A DNA stretch of 64,000 nt, from the NCBI RefSeq assembly GCF_934525195.1, contig NZ_CAKSZA010000001.1, positions 62,001-126,000 of the forward strand, written 5' to 3'. Below the pieces are notes generated by a model that saw only the letters and a program-made list of their open reading frames with translations, did no database searches and was not told the DNA's origin. This stretch comes from an uncultured Eubacterium sp. (GTDB taxonomy: Bacteria > Bacillota > Clostridia > Oscillospirales > Acutalibacteraceae). The first letter of the stretch is position 1. Each line of letters opens with the position of its first letter. Positions 1-8,968 of the stretch are shown one piece after another. Position numbers and translations under genes: made by a program.

Positions 1-706
1 GTTTTTGACCATAATATGCATCTTTGCCGTGTTTGCGCTCATAATGCTTTTTAAGAAGATAGTCCTCTATTCCGATATTGGAATCGGTATTCAATGCCGC
101 AATTGATTCCGTTCTATACGCCATTTTGCATACTTCTTCCAAAATCAGAGCATTTTCAACAGCCTTCTGTGCATTTTTGCCCCAAGTAAAAGGTCCGTGA
201 CGGTGAACAAGAACCGCAGGACATTCCTCAGGCAAAATGTTTCTTTTGGCAAATTCTTCAACGATAACCTTGCCGGTGTTAAGCTCATATGCCGACTCAA
301 CTTCTTCTTTGGTTAGTCCTCTTGTGCAAGGGACGGCACCGTTTGCAAAATCAGCATGAGTAGTGCCGTAAGCCGGAACATCTCTCCCTGTCTGCGCCCA
401 AGAACAACCCCAAGAAGAATGAGTGTGAACAACACCGCCTATATCCTTGAAATTTCTGTACAATTCCATATGGGTTGGTGTGTCGGATGACGGATTTAGT
501 TTGCCCTCAACCTTGTTGCCCTCCAAATCCATAACCACCATATCTTCGGCAGTCATTTCACTATATGGCACACCTGACGGTTTTATTACAAAAAGTCCGC
601 TTTCTCGGTCAATAGCCGAAACATTGCCCCAAGTAAGCACAACCAAACCGTACTCAACAAGTTTTAAATTTTGTTCAAATACTTCTTTTTTTAACGCTTC
701 TAACAT
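1..706 (-). CDS. araD: L-ribulose-5-phosphate 4-epimerase, 3' end at window edge
   Basis: Class II aldolase-type epimerase converting L-ribulose 5-phosphate to D-xylulose 5-phosphate, the last step of cytosolic arabinose catabolism. The frame is open from an ATG at 706 to the window edge, 235 codons with no stop. The Zn-binding histidine pair is in VVHTHSSW, a further pair is in VLVHRHGPF, and the C-terminal HGKDAYYGQ matches the end of family members of about 231 residues, so nearly the whole gene is present. The araA stop codon is part of its Shine-Dalgarno (TAAGGAG), implying an araB-araA-araD operon with coupled translation. The exact stop lies off the left edge. Confidence 0.95.
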   Translation of the reverse strand, partial: MLEALKKEVFEQNLKLVEYGLVVLTWGNVSAIDRESGLFVIKPSGVPYSEMTAEDMVVMDLEGNKVEGKLNPSSDTPTHMELYRNFKDIGGVVHTHSSWGCSWAQTGRDVPAYGTTHADFANGAVPCTRGLTKEEVESAYELNTGKVIVEEFAKRNILPEECPAVLVHRHGPFTWGKNAQKAVENALILEEVCKMAYRTESIAALNTDSNIGIEDYLLKKHYERKHGKDAYYGQK

Positions 707-715
707 TTTTGCTCC

Positions 716-2188
716 TTACATACCGAGTTTGTATGCAACATCGTTGTAAAACAATTCTTTTCTGAATTCGTTAATCTCCGTGTCCTTATTGATATGAATA
801 AACTCAATACCCATAATTTCGGCAAAATCACGCATATGCTCGGCATTGAGAGAATAAGAGAGAACGCTGTGATGAGCACCGCCTGCATACATCCATGCTT
901 CTGCCGAAGTTTGAAGGCAAGGAAGCGGTTTCCACAAAACTCCTGCAACAGGAAGCTTTGGCATATCGTTTAGCTGTTCCTTACATTCAACATCATTGAC
1001 AATCATACGAAGTCTGTCGCCCATATCAACAAGAGTGACAACAATCGCATTGCCTGTTTGAGCCTTAAATACCAAGCGGGCAGGATCTTCCCTATCGCCT
1101 ATTCCAAGAGGGTGAACCTGGATTTTTGCTTTTTCTGCCGCAATAGTCGGGCAAACTTCAAGCATATGAGAACCGAGGAGCATTTCGTTGCCCGGCTCAA
1201 AATGATATGTATAATCTTCCATAAAGGCTGTACCGCCCTGCATACCCTCTGCCATAAGCTTCATAATACGGGTCATAGCGGCAACTTTCCAGTCGCCCTC
1301 GGCACCGAAGCCGTAGCCCTGACGCATCAAATCCTGTGCGGCAAGACCCGGAAGTTGACGAAGTTCCTGCAAATCTTCAAAATTAGTGTGGAATGCACCG
1401 AAGCCCTCTTTTTCGAGGAACTTTTTGATTGCGACTTCTTCCCTTGCCTGATACCTTACGGCATCGAGATTATCGGTGTCCATAATATAATTCTTTTCAT
1501 ATTCAGCCATTTGAGCATCGATTTCATCGTCGGTAACAGCATTGACAAGTTTAATAATATCGCCTACGCCGTAATGGTCAACCTGCCAACCGAGTTTAAT
1601 CTGTGCTTCAATCTTGTCGCCGTCGGTTACTGCTACATTACGCATATTGTCGGAAATACGAAGAACACGAAGTTTTCGGCTTTCCATAGCGCCGACTGCG
1701 GCTCTCATCCAAGTTCCGATTTTTTCCTGAACGGCATCATCTTTCCAATAGCCTGCAACAGCTTTTTGCTTCAATCTCATACGAGCAGCGATGTAGCCGT
1801 GCTCTCTGTCGCCGTGTGCAGACTGATTGAGATTCATAAAGTCCATATCAATATCCTGCCACGGAATGTCACGGTTATATTGAGTGTTTACATGAAGAAA
1901 CGGCTTTTTTAAAGCGTTAAATCCCGCAATCCACATTTTAGACGGTGAAAAAGTGTGCATCCAAGTGATAACACCTGCGCAATGCTCATCATTGTTAGCC
2001 TCTTGCATAATGTCCAAAATCTCTTTTGAAGTTTTTACGCAAGGCTTTGCGACAACCTTACAAGGGAGTTTTTTGCTCCATTCGTCTGCCATTTCTGTTG
2101 CGTGAGAATTGATAGTTTCAAAAATATCTTCGCCGTAAAGGAACTGTGTGCCTACTACAAACCAAAATTCATAATCTTTAAATGCCAT
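716..2188 (-). CDS. araA: L-arabinose isomerase
   Basis: Interconverts L-arabinose and L-ribulose, a Mn-dependent cytosolic step. The 490 residues are close to the usual 500. The N-terminus has the family-typical FWFVVGTQFLYG. The blocks FMEDYTYHF and LGSHMLEVCP hold the metal-binding Glu and His positions, and GGAHHSVLSYS lies near the C-terminus. The start has AAGGAG seven bases upstream. It sits 11 bp after the kinase gene and 9 bp before araD, so the three are one transcription unit. Identification is firm. Confidence 0.97.
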   Translation of the reverse strand: MAFKDYEFWFVVGTQFLYGEDIFETINSHATEMADEWSKKLPCKVVAKPCVKTSKEILDIMQEANNDEHCAGVITWMHTFSPSKMWIAGFNALKKPFLHVNTQYNRDIPWQDIDMDFMNLNQSAHGDREHGYIAARMRLKQKAVAGYWKDDAVQEKIGTWMRAAVGAMESRKLRVLRISDNMRNVAVTDGDKIEAQIKLGWQVDHYGVGDIIKLVNAVTDDEIDAQMAEYEKNYIMDTDNLDAVRYQAREEVAIKKFLEKEGFGAFHTNFEDLQELRQLPGLAAQDLMRQGYGFGAEGDWKVAAMTRIMKLMAEGMQGGTAFMEDYTYHFEPGNEMLLGSHMLEVCPTIAAEKAKIQVHPLGIGDREDPARLVFKAQTGNAIVVTLVDMGDRLRMIVNDVECKEQLNDMPKLPVAGVLWKPLPCLQTSAEAWMYAGGAHHSVLSYSLNAEHMRDFAEIMGIEFIHINKDTEINEFRKELFYNDVAYKLGM

Positions 2189-2199
2189 TGTAATTCTCC

Positions 2200-3771
2200 T
2201 TAAATATTTTCATAAGCGGCAACCTCTGCTTTGAGTGCCGACTTGTACAATTTCATATATTCATTAAATCCGTTTACATCATTTTCATCGGGTGCAACGG
2301 TTTTACATTCGCTGTTTATGAACACTTTATTATTGAGATATTCGTCGAGCGGCTCATCACCGTCAACAACATATTTTGCAAGGACAGCCATACCCCAGGC
2401 TCCGCCCTCACCCGCTGTTTTCATAACTGCAACAGGGCAATTCATCGCACCTGCCAAGAGTTTTTGACCGACAAGCGGAGTTTTAAAAAGTCCGCCGTGT
2501 CCCATAAGGCAATCGATAGTGACATTTTCTTTTTCAAGGATTTCCATACCGATTTTGAGGGTTGCCATTGTTGAATAAATTTGCGAGCGCATAAAGTTTG
2601 CAAGATTAAAATCGGCGTTCTGTGTTCTTACAAAAAGCGGTCGTCCGTCATCTGTATGAGAAACAGGTTCGCCCGAAAAATAATTCACATTAACAAGACC
2701 GCCTGCGTCAGGCTTAGCGTAAAGTGCAGCTTCATACAAAGCGTCGTAAAGTTCCGATTTTTGCATTTGTGCTCCGATTGCTGAAGCAAACTGACCGAAA
2801 ACATTTACCCAATAATCAAGGTCTGTACAGCAGTTATTGCAATGTACCATTGCAACAGGCTTTCCGACCGGAGTTGTTACCATATCAATTTCTTCATACA
2901 CCTTTGAAAGCTGATTTTCAAGAACAACCATTGAAAAAATTGATGTGCCTGCACTGACATTACCTGTTTTGACGGCAATTGCATTGGTGGCGGTCATACC
3001 CGTTCCCGCATCGCCCTCGGGAGGTGCCATCGGAACACCGTGTTCAAGATTGCCCGACGGGTCAATGATCCTTGCACCCTCTTGGGTAAGAACACCGGCA
3101 TTTTCACCTGCCACAAGAACCTTTGGCAAAATCTGAACAATATCAATACCAAGCTCCTTGACTTTTGGAAGAGCATTGAATTTTTCTGTCATTTGAGAAT
3201 TATAATCATTAACGGTGCTGTCTATAGGGAACATACCCGATGCTTCGCCGACACCGACAACTTTTTGCCCCGACAGTTTGTAGTGAACATATCCTGCAAG
3301 AGTTGTGAGAAAATCGATATTCTTTGTGTGCTTTTCTCCATTGAGTATAGCTTGATACAGATGGGCAACACTCCATCTTTGCGGAATGTTGAAACCGAAA
3401 AGTTCGGTAAGTTCCTTTGCCGATTCGCCCGTAATCGTATTGCGCCAAGTCCTGAATTCGCAAAGTTGATTGCCGTCTTTATCAAACGGAAGATACCCGT
3501 GCATCATTGCGGAAAAGCCGAGAGAAGCAAGCTTTGTAATTTTTGCTCCGAACTTACTTTCACAATCATCATTAAGGTCTTTATAAGCATCTTGAAGCCC
3601 TGACCAAACATCATCAAGGCTGTAAGTCCAAACGCCGTTTACAAGTTTGTTTTCCCAAGTATGAGAACCTGAGGCAATCGGGTTAAAATTTTTATCAATA
3701 AGCACCGCTTTAATTCGGGTTGAGCCAAATTCTATACCCAAAGATTCAGTACCGTCAAGCGTATAATTCAT
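2200..3771 (-). CDS. araB: FGGY-family carbohydrate kinase, probable L-ribulokinase
   Basis: FGGY sugar kinase (ASKHA fold), about 523 residues. The N-terminal ATPase segment is LGIEFGSTRIKAVLID and the C-terminal segment is LMGHGGLFKTPLVGQ. Sequence alone resembles the xylulokinase-like branch that many clostridia use for arabinose. Its position directly upstream of araA and araD makes L-ribulokinase the likely activity (inference). AGGAG precedes the start. A TTG three bases earlier is an alternative start, but ATG at 3771 is preferred. It is the first gene of the operon and has its own promoter 30-60 bp upstream. Confidence 0.85.
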   Translation of the reverse strand: MNYTLDGTESLGIEFGSTRIKAVLIDKNFNPIASGSHTWENKLVNGVWTYSLDDVWSGLQDAYKDLNDDCESKFGAKITKLASLGFSAMMHGYLPFDKDGNQLCEFRTWRNTITGESAKELTELFGFNIPQRWSVAHLYQAILNGEKHTKNIDFLTTLAGYVHYKLSGQKVVGVGEASGMFPIDSTVNDYNSQMTEKFNALPKVKELGIDIVQILPKVLVAGENAGVLTQEGARIIDPSGNLEHGVPMAPPEGDAGTGMTATNAIAVKTGNVSAGTSIFSMVVLENQLSKVYEEIDMVTTPVGKPVAMVHCNNCCTDLDYWVNVFGQFASAIGAQMQKSELYDALYEAALYAKPDAGGLVNVNYFSGEPVSHTDDGRPLFVRTQNADFNLANFMRSQIYSTMATLKIGMEILEKENVTIDCLMGHGGLFKTPLVGQKLLAGAMNCPVAVMKTAGEGGAWGMAVLAKYVVDGDEPLDEYLNNKVFINSECKTVAPDENDVNGFNEYMKLYKSALKAEVAAYENI

Positions 3772-3802
3772 CAAAAGTTATCTCCTAAATTAAGATATAA
3801 TT

Positions 3803-3831
3803 ATTATACAAAAACGCAAATTATAATTCAA
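3803..3831 (-). promoter_or_regulatory. SigA-type promoter for the ara operon
   Basis: On the minus strand a -35 TTGAAT (3831-3826), a 17-bp spacer and a perfect -10 TATAAT (3808-3803) precede araB. The palindrome ATTATA-N6-TATAAT (3821-3838 on the plus strand) overlaps the -35 box and could be an operator, but in AT-rich DNA it may be chance. No AraR box was recognised. Confidence 0.6.
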
Positions 3832-3843
3832 TATAATATTTAA

Positions 3844-4371
3844 TTATTTTAGATATTTTTCGACTTTTTTCTTTAATTTTATTCTGTAAAGTTTCAACAG
3901 CAGACCGTAAAGCTTGTCAAACACGGTAAACACGAGGTTTAGGCAAACAATAAAGAGGACTATTCCCCACTTTCCGAGCATATCGTCAAACGGAATCCCA
4001 AACACATAAACGCACAAAACCTGAGTGAGAATCATTGAAGCATTAAAGGTGAAATATTTTAGAAGTATTGACAAAAATTTTGGCTTTATATCGTTGATTT
4101 TATCTCTAATTAGTGGATAATAACCAAAAAACAGCACATACAAAAGCAAACATTCCTTATCGCTCAACAATATGAACGAAACAGCGGATGTTGCAACATA
4201 AGTCAGCAATGCACATTTTTGCGAAATTGAGTCTAAAAGTATAATCATAATAAGACTCGCAATTAAAGGCATTGTATATCCGAGCACCCATATCAGCGAA
4301 CCTAAAAACAACATAACGACCGACAAAGCGGTGGCTACACCCGAATAGGCAATCAACCTTGAGTTTTTCAA
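3844..4371 (-). CDS. hypothetical polytopic membrane protein
   Basis: Family not recognised with confidence. About 175 residues with five or six hydrophobic segments (for example YSGVATALSVVMLFLGSLIW, LLTYVATSAVSFILL, GIVLFIVCLNLVFTVF) and a Lys-rich cytoplasmic tail. The layout recalls small ECF-transporter S components, but no diagnostic motif was seen. A TTG at 4371 is preferred because GGGGTGAT sits just upstream. A longer frame to ATG 4425 has no good ribosome site. It precedes the ara promoter, with no terminator seen between them, and is divergent from the lipoprotein at 4550. Confidence 0.65.
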   Translation of the reverse strand: MKNSRLIAYSGVATALSVVMLFLGSLIWVLGYTMPLIASLIMIILLDSISQKCALLTYVATSAVSFILLSDKECLLLYVLFFGYYPLIRDKINDIKPKFLSILLKYFTFNASMILTQVLCVYVFGIPFDDMLGKWGIVLFIVCLNLVFTVFDKLYGLLLKLYRIKLKKKVEKYLK

Positions 4372-4491
4372 ATTATCACCCCATAAATGCAGTATGATAA
4401 ATATTATATCAAATAAAACCGACAAGTTGTGAATTAATCGTAAACATTATTACTAAATTTTAAATATTTGCTTTTAATTATATGAGAGGTA

Positions 4492-4520
4492 TTTACAAAG
4501 AGGGCAAAAATCATTATAAT
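4492..4520 (+). promoter_or_regulatory. SigA-type promoter of the 4550 lipoprotein gene
   Basis: TTTACA (4492-4497), a 17-bp spacer and a perfect TATAAT (4515-4520) lie 30 bp before the start codon, followed by the ribosome site AGAGGTG. Confidence 0.7.
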
Positions 4521-4549
4521 TTAGTTAATGAAAAACAAGAGGTGTTTAA

Positions 4550-5479
4550 ATGAAAAAAGCAATAGCCGTGGTTCTTGCAACCACAATAGCTGTTTCGGTG
4601 GCAATGATAGGTTGCTCCAAGGGACAAAAAAAAGAAGAAGATACTACATCAACAACGGTTGACGGACTCATAGGCAACGAGGACACATACGAAATCGTTG
4701 AAGAGAAAGTTACAAACGAAAAAGGCGAAGCTGTTACAGACAAAAACGGAAACGCCGTAACCACTCAGGTTATGTACAAAGAAACAACCGACAAAAAAGG
4801 CAACAAAGTCAATGTTAAGATTGACGACGACGGTGAAGTTGTGACAGACAAAAACCACAAGCCTGTTACGTCAAAACCAAAGCCAACAACCACAACTACA
4901 ACAACAAAGGCGCCTCAATCAACAGAGCCGACAAGCGAAGTAACAACAGTCCCTTTGGAGGATGACAACGTTCCAAAAATCAATGACAAAACCAAACCGG
5001 CAGAATTTAACGACTCTGAAAAGCAAATTGTAAAATCAATGCTTGAAGTTCCAAATCTCTTCAAATCAAACTACGAAAACAAAGATGGCGTACCGATTGA
5101 AGCAGCAAGACACGCCGCTGTTTGGATGGCTCAAAGAGAAAAACTCAACACAAGCACTTATGCATCGGGCACTATTGTTCTTGGACTTTTCAAGTTTTAC
5201 GGTCAAACCGTAGTTAACTTTAAAAACAACTGCGGAAGCACTCCTGAAATTACATATAACTCAAAAGAAGATACCTTCACAATTAAAAAGGCTGAAAATG
5301 AAGTGCAAACAGTTACTATTGAAAAAGTTGAGGAATATGCCCAAAAGAACAACAATAACTACTACAAAATTACAGGTAGTGTTTCAGGTTGCAGCAAAAA
5401 GAAAGTAGTTGCAGTTGTTCAAAAAAACAAACTTGACAATTCATTAGGCTTCAGCATCAAAGCTATGAGATGGTCATAA
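4550..5479 (+). CDS. putative lipoprotein, Thr-rich linker, unknown function
   Basis: 309 residues, function not recognised. The signal peptide ends in the lipobox MIGC, so the mature protein should be lipid-anchored outside the membrane. Next comes a charged region with repeated units of the form VTDKNGNAVT, VTDKNHKPVT and TDKKGNKVN, suggesting internal duplication. A Thr/Pro/Lys spacer follows (about residues 105-140), typical of wall-spanning linkers. A folded C-terminal domain of about 150 residues starts near KINDKTKPAEF. Monocistronic, with a clear promoter and terminator. Confidence 0.8.
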   Translation: MKKAIAVVLATTIAVSVAMIGCSKGQKKEEDTTSTTVDGLIGNEDTYEIVEEKVTNEKGEAVTDKNGNAVTTQVMYKETTDKKGNKVNVKIDDDGEVVTDKNHKPVTSKPKPTTTTTTTKAPQSTEPTSEVTTVPLEDDNVPKINDKTKPAEFNDSEKQIVKSMLEVPNLFKSNYENKDGVPIEAARHAAVWMAQREKLNTSTYASGTIVLGLFKFYGQTVVNFKNNCGSTPEITYNSKEDTFTIKKAENEVQTVTIEKVEEYAQKNNNNYYKITGSVSGCSKKKVVAVVQKNKLDNSLGFSIKAMRWS

Positions 5480-5492
5480 ACTAAACAAACAT

Positions 5493-5525
5493 AACCCCGT
5501 AGAGAAATCTGCGGGGTTGTTTTTA
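5493..5525 (+). terminator. Rho-independent terminator after the lipoprotein gene
   Basis: Stem AACCCCG (5493-5499) with CGGGGTT (5512-5518), followed by a T-rich tract. Confidence 0.85.
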
Positions 5526-5540
5526 TACTCAATCAACATA

Positions 5541-5580
5541 CTGCAAAAAGCCTCTCATGCCGAAGTGACACGAGAGGTTT
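5541..5580 (-). terminator. Terminator of the fhs-tsaE-tsaB-rpiB operon
   Basis: Minus-strand hairpin with arms CCTCTCGTG and CATGAGAGG (5551-5577), followed by CTTTTTGC. It lies directly after the rpiB stop codon. Confidence 0.8.
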
Positions 5581-5586
5581 TGCTAA

Positions 5587-6039
5587 TTAATATAATTTTT
5601 CGCCGTTTTCGATAGCCATAATTTGGTCAATCCTTGTTTGATGTCTGCCACCCTCAAATTTTGTGTTGATAAATACATCAACAAGTTCAAGTGCTGTACC
5701 CTCACCGATTACACGAGCACCCATGCAAAGGCAGTTTGCATCGTTGTGAAGTCGGGTATACTTTGCACTGAAATAATCGCTGCAACAGCAAGCTCTGATA
5801 CCCTTTACCTTATTGGCAGCCATAGAAATGCCAACACCTGTGCCACAACAAAGAATTGCCATATCGGCTTCACCCGCAGACACTTTATCACAAGCGATTT
5901 GAGCCGAAACGGCATAATCAAATCTTTCAGGAGAATAACAACCTACATCGATATAGTCAATCCCCTTTTCTTCAAAATGAGCACGAATAGCCTCTTTGAG
6001 CGGAAATCCTGCGTGGTCTGAACCTAAAACTACTGTCAT
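5587..6039 (-). CDS. rpiB: Ribose-5-phosphate isomerase B
   Basis: RpiB/LacAB family, interconverting ribose 5-phosphate and ribulose 5-phosphate in the pentose-phosphate pathway. 150 residues, the family length. The N-terminal GSDHAGFPLK loop binds substrate. The active-site Cys and anion hole are in LCCGTGVGISMAANK, and the base His in RLHNDAN. AAGGAG precedes the ATG. Last gene of an operon starting at fhs. It links to pentose use, as does the ara operon nearby. Confidence 0.95.
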   Translation of the reverse strand: MTVVLGSDHAGFPLKEAIRAHFEEKGIDYIDVGCYSPERFDYAVSAQIACDKVSAGEADMAILCCGTGVGISMAANKVKGIRACCCSDYFSAKYTRLHNDANCLCMGARVIGEGTALELVDVFINTKFEGGRHQTRIDQIMAIENGEKLY

Positions 6040-6050
6040 AATTATTCTCC

Positions 6051-6722
6051 TTATTTATTTAATTTAAGTTTCAATTCTCTTTCGGCTTGGCTCTGTCTTA
6101 AATAAACAGGCATAAGCACCTTTGGAGAAATCGGTTTTTTATTTTTCGCCGCTTTGGCAACGCCAACGGCATTTTGATAAATTCGGTCATCATCGGCAAG
6201 AATGCAATTTTCAAGTTCGATATTTTGGAAGCAAAGTTTTGCACCGTCACCTGCGATAATCACCTTGTCGTACTGTTTAAGGTCATTTCGCAAGTCCTCA
6301 ATAGAAATTGCTCTATCGTCACAAAGACGCTCCACAGAGCCATTCTCGACCTTAAACACAGCATTATAAAACTGCATTCGTCTTGCATCCATAACAGCGC
6401 AAACAACAGCGTTTTCGTCAACAAAATTGTACGCTATAGCCTCCAATGTTGAAACGGAGAAGCAAGGAATGTTGTCATTAAACGCAAGACCTTTGACCGT
6501 TGCAACGCCGATACGAACGCCTGTGAACGAACCCGGACCTGCTGTGATTGCAATTCCGTCAAGTTCACCGTACTTGTGACCGTCCATAACTCTTGTAATC
6601 ATAGGAAGCAATGTTTCGCTATGAGTGAGTCCCGAATTTACAAATTCACTTTTTATAATTTCATCGCCGTCAGTCAAAGCAACGGAAGCTGTGACGGCAC
6701 TTGAATCCATTGATAAAAGCAT
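6051..6722 (-). CDS. tsaB: tRNA N6-threonylcarbamoyladenosine biosynthesis protein TsaB
   Basis: ASKHA-fold partner of TsaD in making t6A37 on ANN-decoding tRNAs. The protein starts MLLSMDSSAVTASVAL. The family block ITAGPGSFTGVRIGVATVKGL (long helix-loop) is intact. An upstream in-frame ATG at 6782 lies inside tsaE. The ATG at 6722 has GAGG a few bases upstream, lies just beyond the tsaE stop, and gives the usual 220-residue length. Translation is probably coupled to tsaE. Confidence 0.93.
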   Translation of the reverse strand: MLLSMDSSAVTASVALTDGDEIIKSEFVNSGLTHSETLLPMITRVMDGHKYGELDGIAITAGPGSFTGVRIGVATVKGLAFNDNIPCFSVSTLEAIAYNFVDENAVVCAVMDARRMQFYNAVFKVENGSVERLCDDRAISIEDLRNDLKQYDKVIIAGDGAKLCFQNIELENCILADDDRIYQNAVGVAKAAKNKKPISPKVLMPVYLRQSQAERELKLKLNK

Positions 6723-6723
6723 A

Positions 6724-7161
6724 TCAATCCTCGATATAATCTGATTTTGATTTGAAAATAAACTTGCGAGTATTTTCATCAATTTTTTCTATTTCAATAA
6801 TAATGGCATCGTCGGGCAGAGCACCGAAAATATTTTCGCTCCACTCGGCAAGAATGTAAGCATCTGTTTCGAGATAATCGAAAAAGCCTGTGGAATATAG
6901 GTCATCCCAACTTTCAACCCTATACATATCAAAATGATAGGCTCTTGCGTTTTCGCCGATATAATCGTTGCAAATTGCAAAAGTCGGTGATGACACATCG
7001 GCATTGATGCCAAGTCCTTTTACAAAGCCTGTTGTAAAGGCAGTTTTGCCCATGCCGAGTCCGCCGACAAAGCCAATCACACTGCCCTTTGGCAAAGTTT
7101 TGGCATAATCGCTCGCCATAGCAAGCGTTTCTTCATAGCTGTGAGTAATAACTTCTTTCAT
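6724..7161 (-). CDS. tsaE: tRNA threonylcarbamoyladenosine biosynthesis ATPase TsaE
   Basis: Small P-loop ATPase of the TsaBDE complex, 145 residues. The Walker A is GGLGMGKT (more often GELGAGKT). The family motif SSPTFAICNDY and HFDMYR follow, then AEWSENI. Its ATG overlaps the fhs stop by one base (TGATG), and its own stop lies directly before tsaB, so the three are translationally coupled. Confidence 0.95.
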   Translation of the reverse strand: MKEVITHSYEETLAMASDYAKTLPKGSVIGFVGGLGMGKTAFTTGFVKGLGINADVSSPTFAICNDYIGENARAYHFDMYRVESWDDLYSTGFFDYLETDAYILAEWSENIFGALPDDAIIIEIEKIDENTRKFIFKSKSDYIED

Positions 7162-8828
7162 CAGAAAAGACCTACCGTATCGCCGTTTTCGTCAATATCA
7201 ATTCTATAAGCGGCAGGAGATTTTGAAAGTCCCGGCATAGTCATAATTGAGCCTGTTTGGCAAACAATGAAGCCTGCACCGTTTGAAAGTGTTGCACTTG
7301 AAACAGTAATTCTGAAGTTTTCAGGCTTGCCGAGAAGTTTTGGATTATCGGAAAGGCTATACTGTGTTTTTGCCATACACACAGGCATTTTGTCTGCGCC
7401 CAATTTTACAAAGCCGTCAATCGCATTTCTTGCTTCTTTTGTAAAATCAACGCCGTCTGCACCATATATTTCTTTTGCTATTGTTTCAATCTTTTCATAA
7501 ACAGGCATATCAAGGTCATAAAGGCAGTGGAAGTTATTTTCCTTTTCGCAAGCCTCAACAACCTTTTGAGCAAGTTGGGTTCCGCCTTTGCCACCCTCGG
7601 CAAAGCATTTGGTTACTGCAAAATCAGCGCCCTTTTCCTTGCAATACTGTTCGATATAATCAATTTCTGCCTGGGTATCGGCATAAAAATGATTGATTGC
7701 AACAACAACGGGAACACCGAATTTTTTGAGGTTATCAATATGAGCACCAAGGTTTACGCTGCCCTTTTTGAGTGCTTCAAGATTTTCTTCCTTGAGGTCG
7801 TCCTTTGCAACTCCGCCGTTATACTTCATTGAACGAACTGTTGAAACCAAGACGATACAAGACGGAGCTAAGCCGGCGAAACGGCACTTAATATCCATAA
7901 ACTTTTCAGCACCGAGGTCTGAACCGAAGCCCGCTTCGGTAATTGTATAATCCGCAAGTTTGAGTGCAGTCTTTGTTGCACGAACAGAGTTACAGCCGTG
8001 TGCAATATTTGCAAACGGACCGCCGTGCATAATTGCAGGAGTATTCTCAAGAGTTTGCACAAGGTTTGGCTTGATGGCTTCCTTGAGGAGAACGGTCATA
8101 GCACCGTTTGCCTTGATGTCCTTGCAATAAACAGGCTGACCGTCAAATGTGTAAGCGACAAGAATATTGCCGAGCCTTTCCCTTAAATCAAACAAATCGG
8201 AGGCAAGGCAAAGGATTGCCATAACCTCGCTTGCAACGGTAATACAAAAATGGTCCTCACGAGGAATACCGTTAAGTTTTCCGCCGAGCGAATTGATAAT
8301 ATTACGAAGTGCACGGTCGTTCATATCAAGGCAACGCTTAACCTGAATTCTTCTTGGGTCAATATTGAGTTCATTACCCTGCTGAATAGAATTGTCAAGC
8401 ATTGCACACATCAAGTTGTTTGCCGATGTGATTGCGTGCATATCGCCTGTGAAATGAAGATTGATATCCTCCATAGGCACAACCTGCGAATATCCGCCGC
8501 CTGCTGCACCGCCTTTAATACCGAAAACAGGACCGAGTGACGGCTCACGAAGTGCGATAATCGCTTTTTTGCCGATTTGACTCATAGCTTCGCCGAGACC
8601 GATAGAAACCGTTGTTTTGCCCTCACCTGCCGGTGTCGGATTAACTGCGGTTACAAGAATGAGTTTGCCGTCCTTTTTATCTTTTAATCGTTCCATAACA
8701 GAATCGGATATTTTTGCTTTATAGTGACCGTAAGGGTCTATTTCATCAGACGAAATGCCGAGAGAAGCGGCAATTTCGTTAATGTCCTTCATTTTTGCGT
8801 TTTGAGCAATTTCAATATCTGTGAGCAT
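7161..8828 (-). CDS. fhs: Formate-tetrahydrofolate ligase
   Basis: Makes 10-formyl-THF from formate, THF and ATP, feeding purine synthesis and the methyl branch of acetyl-CoA metabolism. 555 residues, typical for the family. The P-loop-like TPAGEGKTTVSIGLG is near residue 65, and RCLDMNDRALRNI and GGPFANIAHGCNS are conserved blocks. GGAGAG precedes the start. First gene of a four-gene operon. The pairing with tsaE/tsaB/rpiB is metabolically mixed. Confidence 0.97.
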   Translation of the reverse strand: MLTDIEIAQNAKMKDINEIAASLGISSDEIDPYGHYKAKISDSVMERLKDKKDGKLILVTAVNPTPAGEGKTTVSIGLGEAMSQIGKKAIIALREPSLGPVFGIKGGAAGGGYSQVVPMEDINLHFTGDMHAITSANNLMCAMLDNSIQQGNELNIDPRRIQVKRCLDMNDRALRNIINSLGGKLNGIPREDHFCITVASEVMAILCLASDLFDLRERLGNILVAYTFDGQPVYCKDIKANGAMTVLLKEAIKPNLVQTLENTPAIMHGGPFANIAHGCNSVRATKTALKLADYTITEAGFGSDLGAEKFMDIKCRFAGLAPSCIVLVSTVRSMKYNGGVAKDDLKEENLEALKKGSVNLGAHIDNLKKFGVPVVVAINHFYADTQAEIDYIEQYCKEKGADFAVTKCFAEGGKGGTQLAQKVVEACEKENNFHCLYDLDMPVYEKIETIAKEIYGADGVDFTKEARNAIDGFVKLGADKMPVCMAKTQYSLSDNPKLLGKPENFRITVSSATLSNGAGFIVCQTGSIMTMPGLSKSPAAYRIDIDENGDTVGLF

Positions 8829-8852
8829 AGGTTATCTCTCCATATTTATTAG

Positions 8853-8889
8853 TGCAATATATTATAACACATATTGCAAAACATTCCAA
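8853..8889 (-). promoter_or_regulatory. fhs promoter with palindromic operator candidate
   Basis: Minus-strand promoter: -35 TTGGAA (8889-8884), 17-bp spacer, -10 TATAAT (8866-8861). A perfect inverted repeat, TGCAATAT (8853-8860) and ATATTGCA (8871-8878), brackets the -10 box symmetrically. That is the placement expected of a repressor operator. The regulator is unknown. Confidence 0.6.
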
Positions 8890-8910
8890 CATAAAAATTT
8901 ATTATTTATA

Positions 8911-8939
8911 TTGAAAAATAGGAGAATACATAATATAAT
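8911..8939 (+). promoter_or_regulatory. SigA-type promoter of the rodA-like gene
   Basis: TTGAAA (8911-8916), 17-bp spacer, perfect TATAAT (8934-8939), 30 bp before the start codon. Divergent from the fhs promoter. Confidence 0.7.
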
Positions 8940-8968
8940 AAATATATTACTGCGAAAGGAGGATTGCG

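Noticed and set aside
1058..1912. A 284-codon plus-strand open frame opposite araA
   Set aside because: No ribosome site, Cys/Phe/His-rich composition typical of antisense frames, and araA on the other strand is certain.
8829..8968. THF or other riboswitch before fhs
   Set aside because: The leader from the predicted start to the ATG is only about 25 bases, too short for an aptamer.
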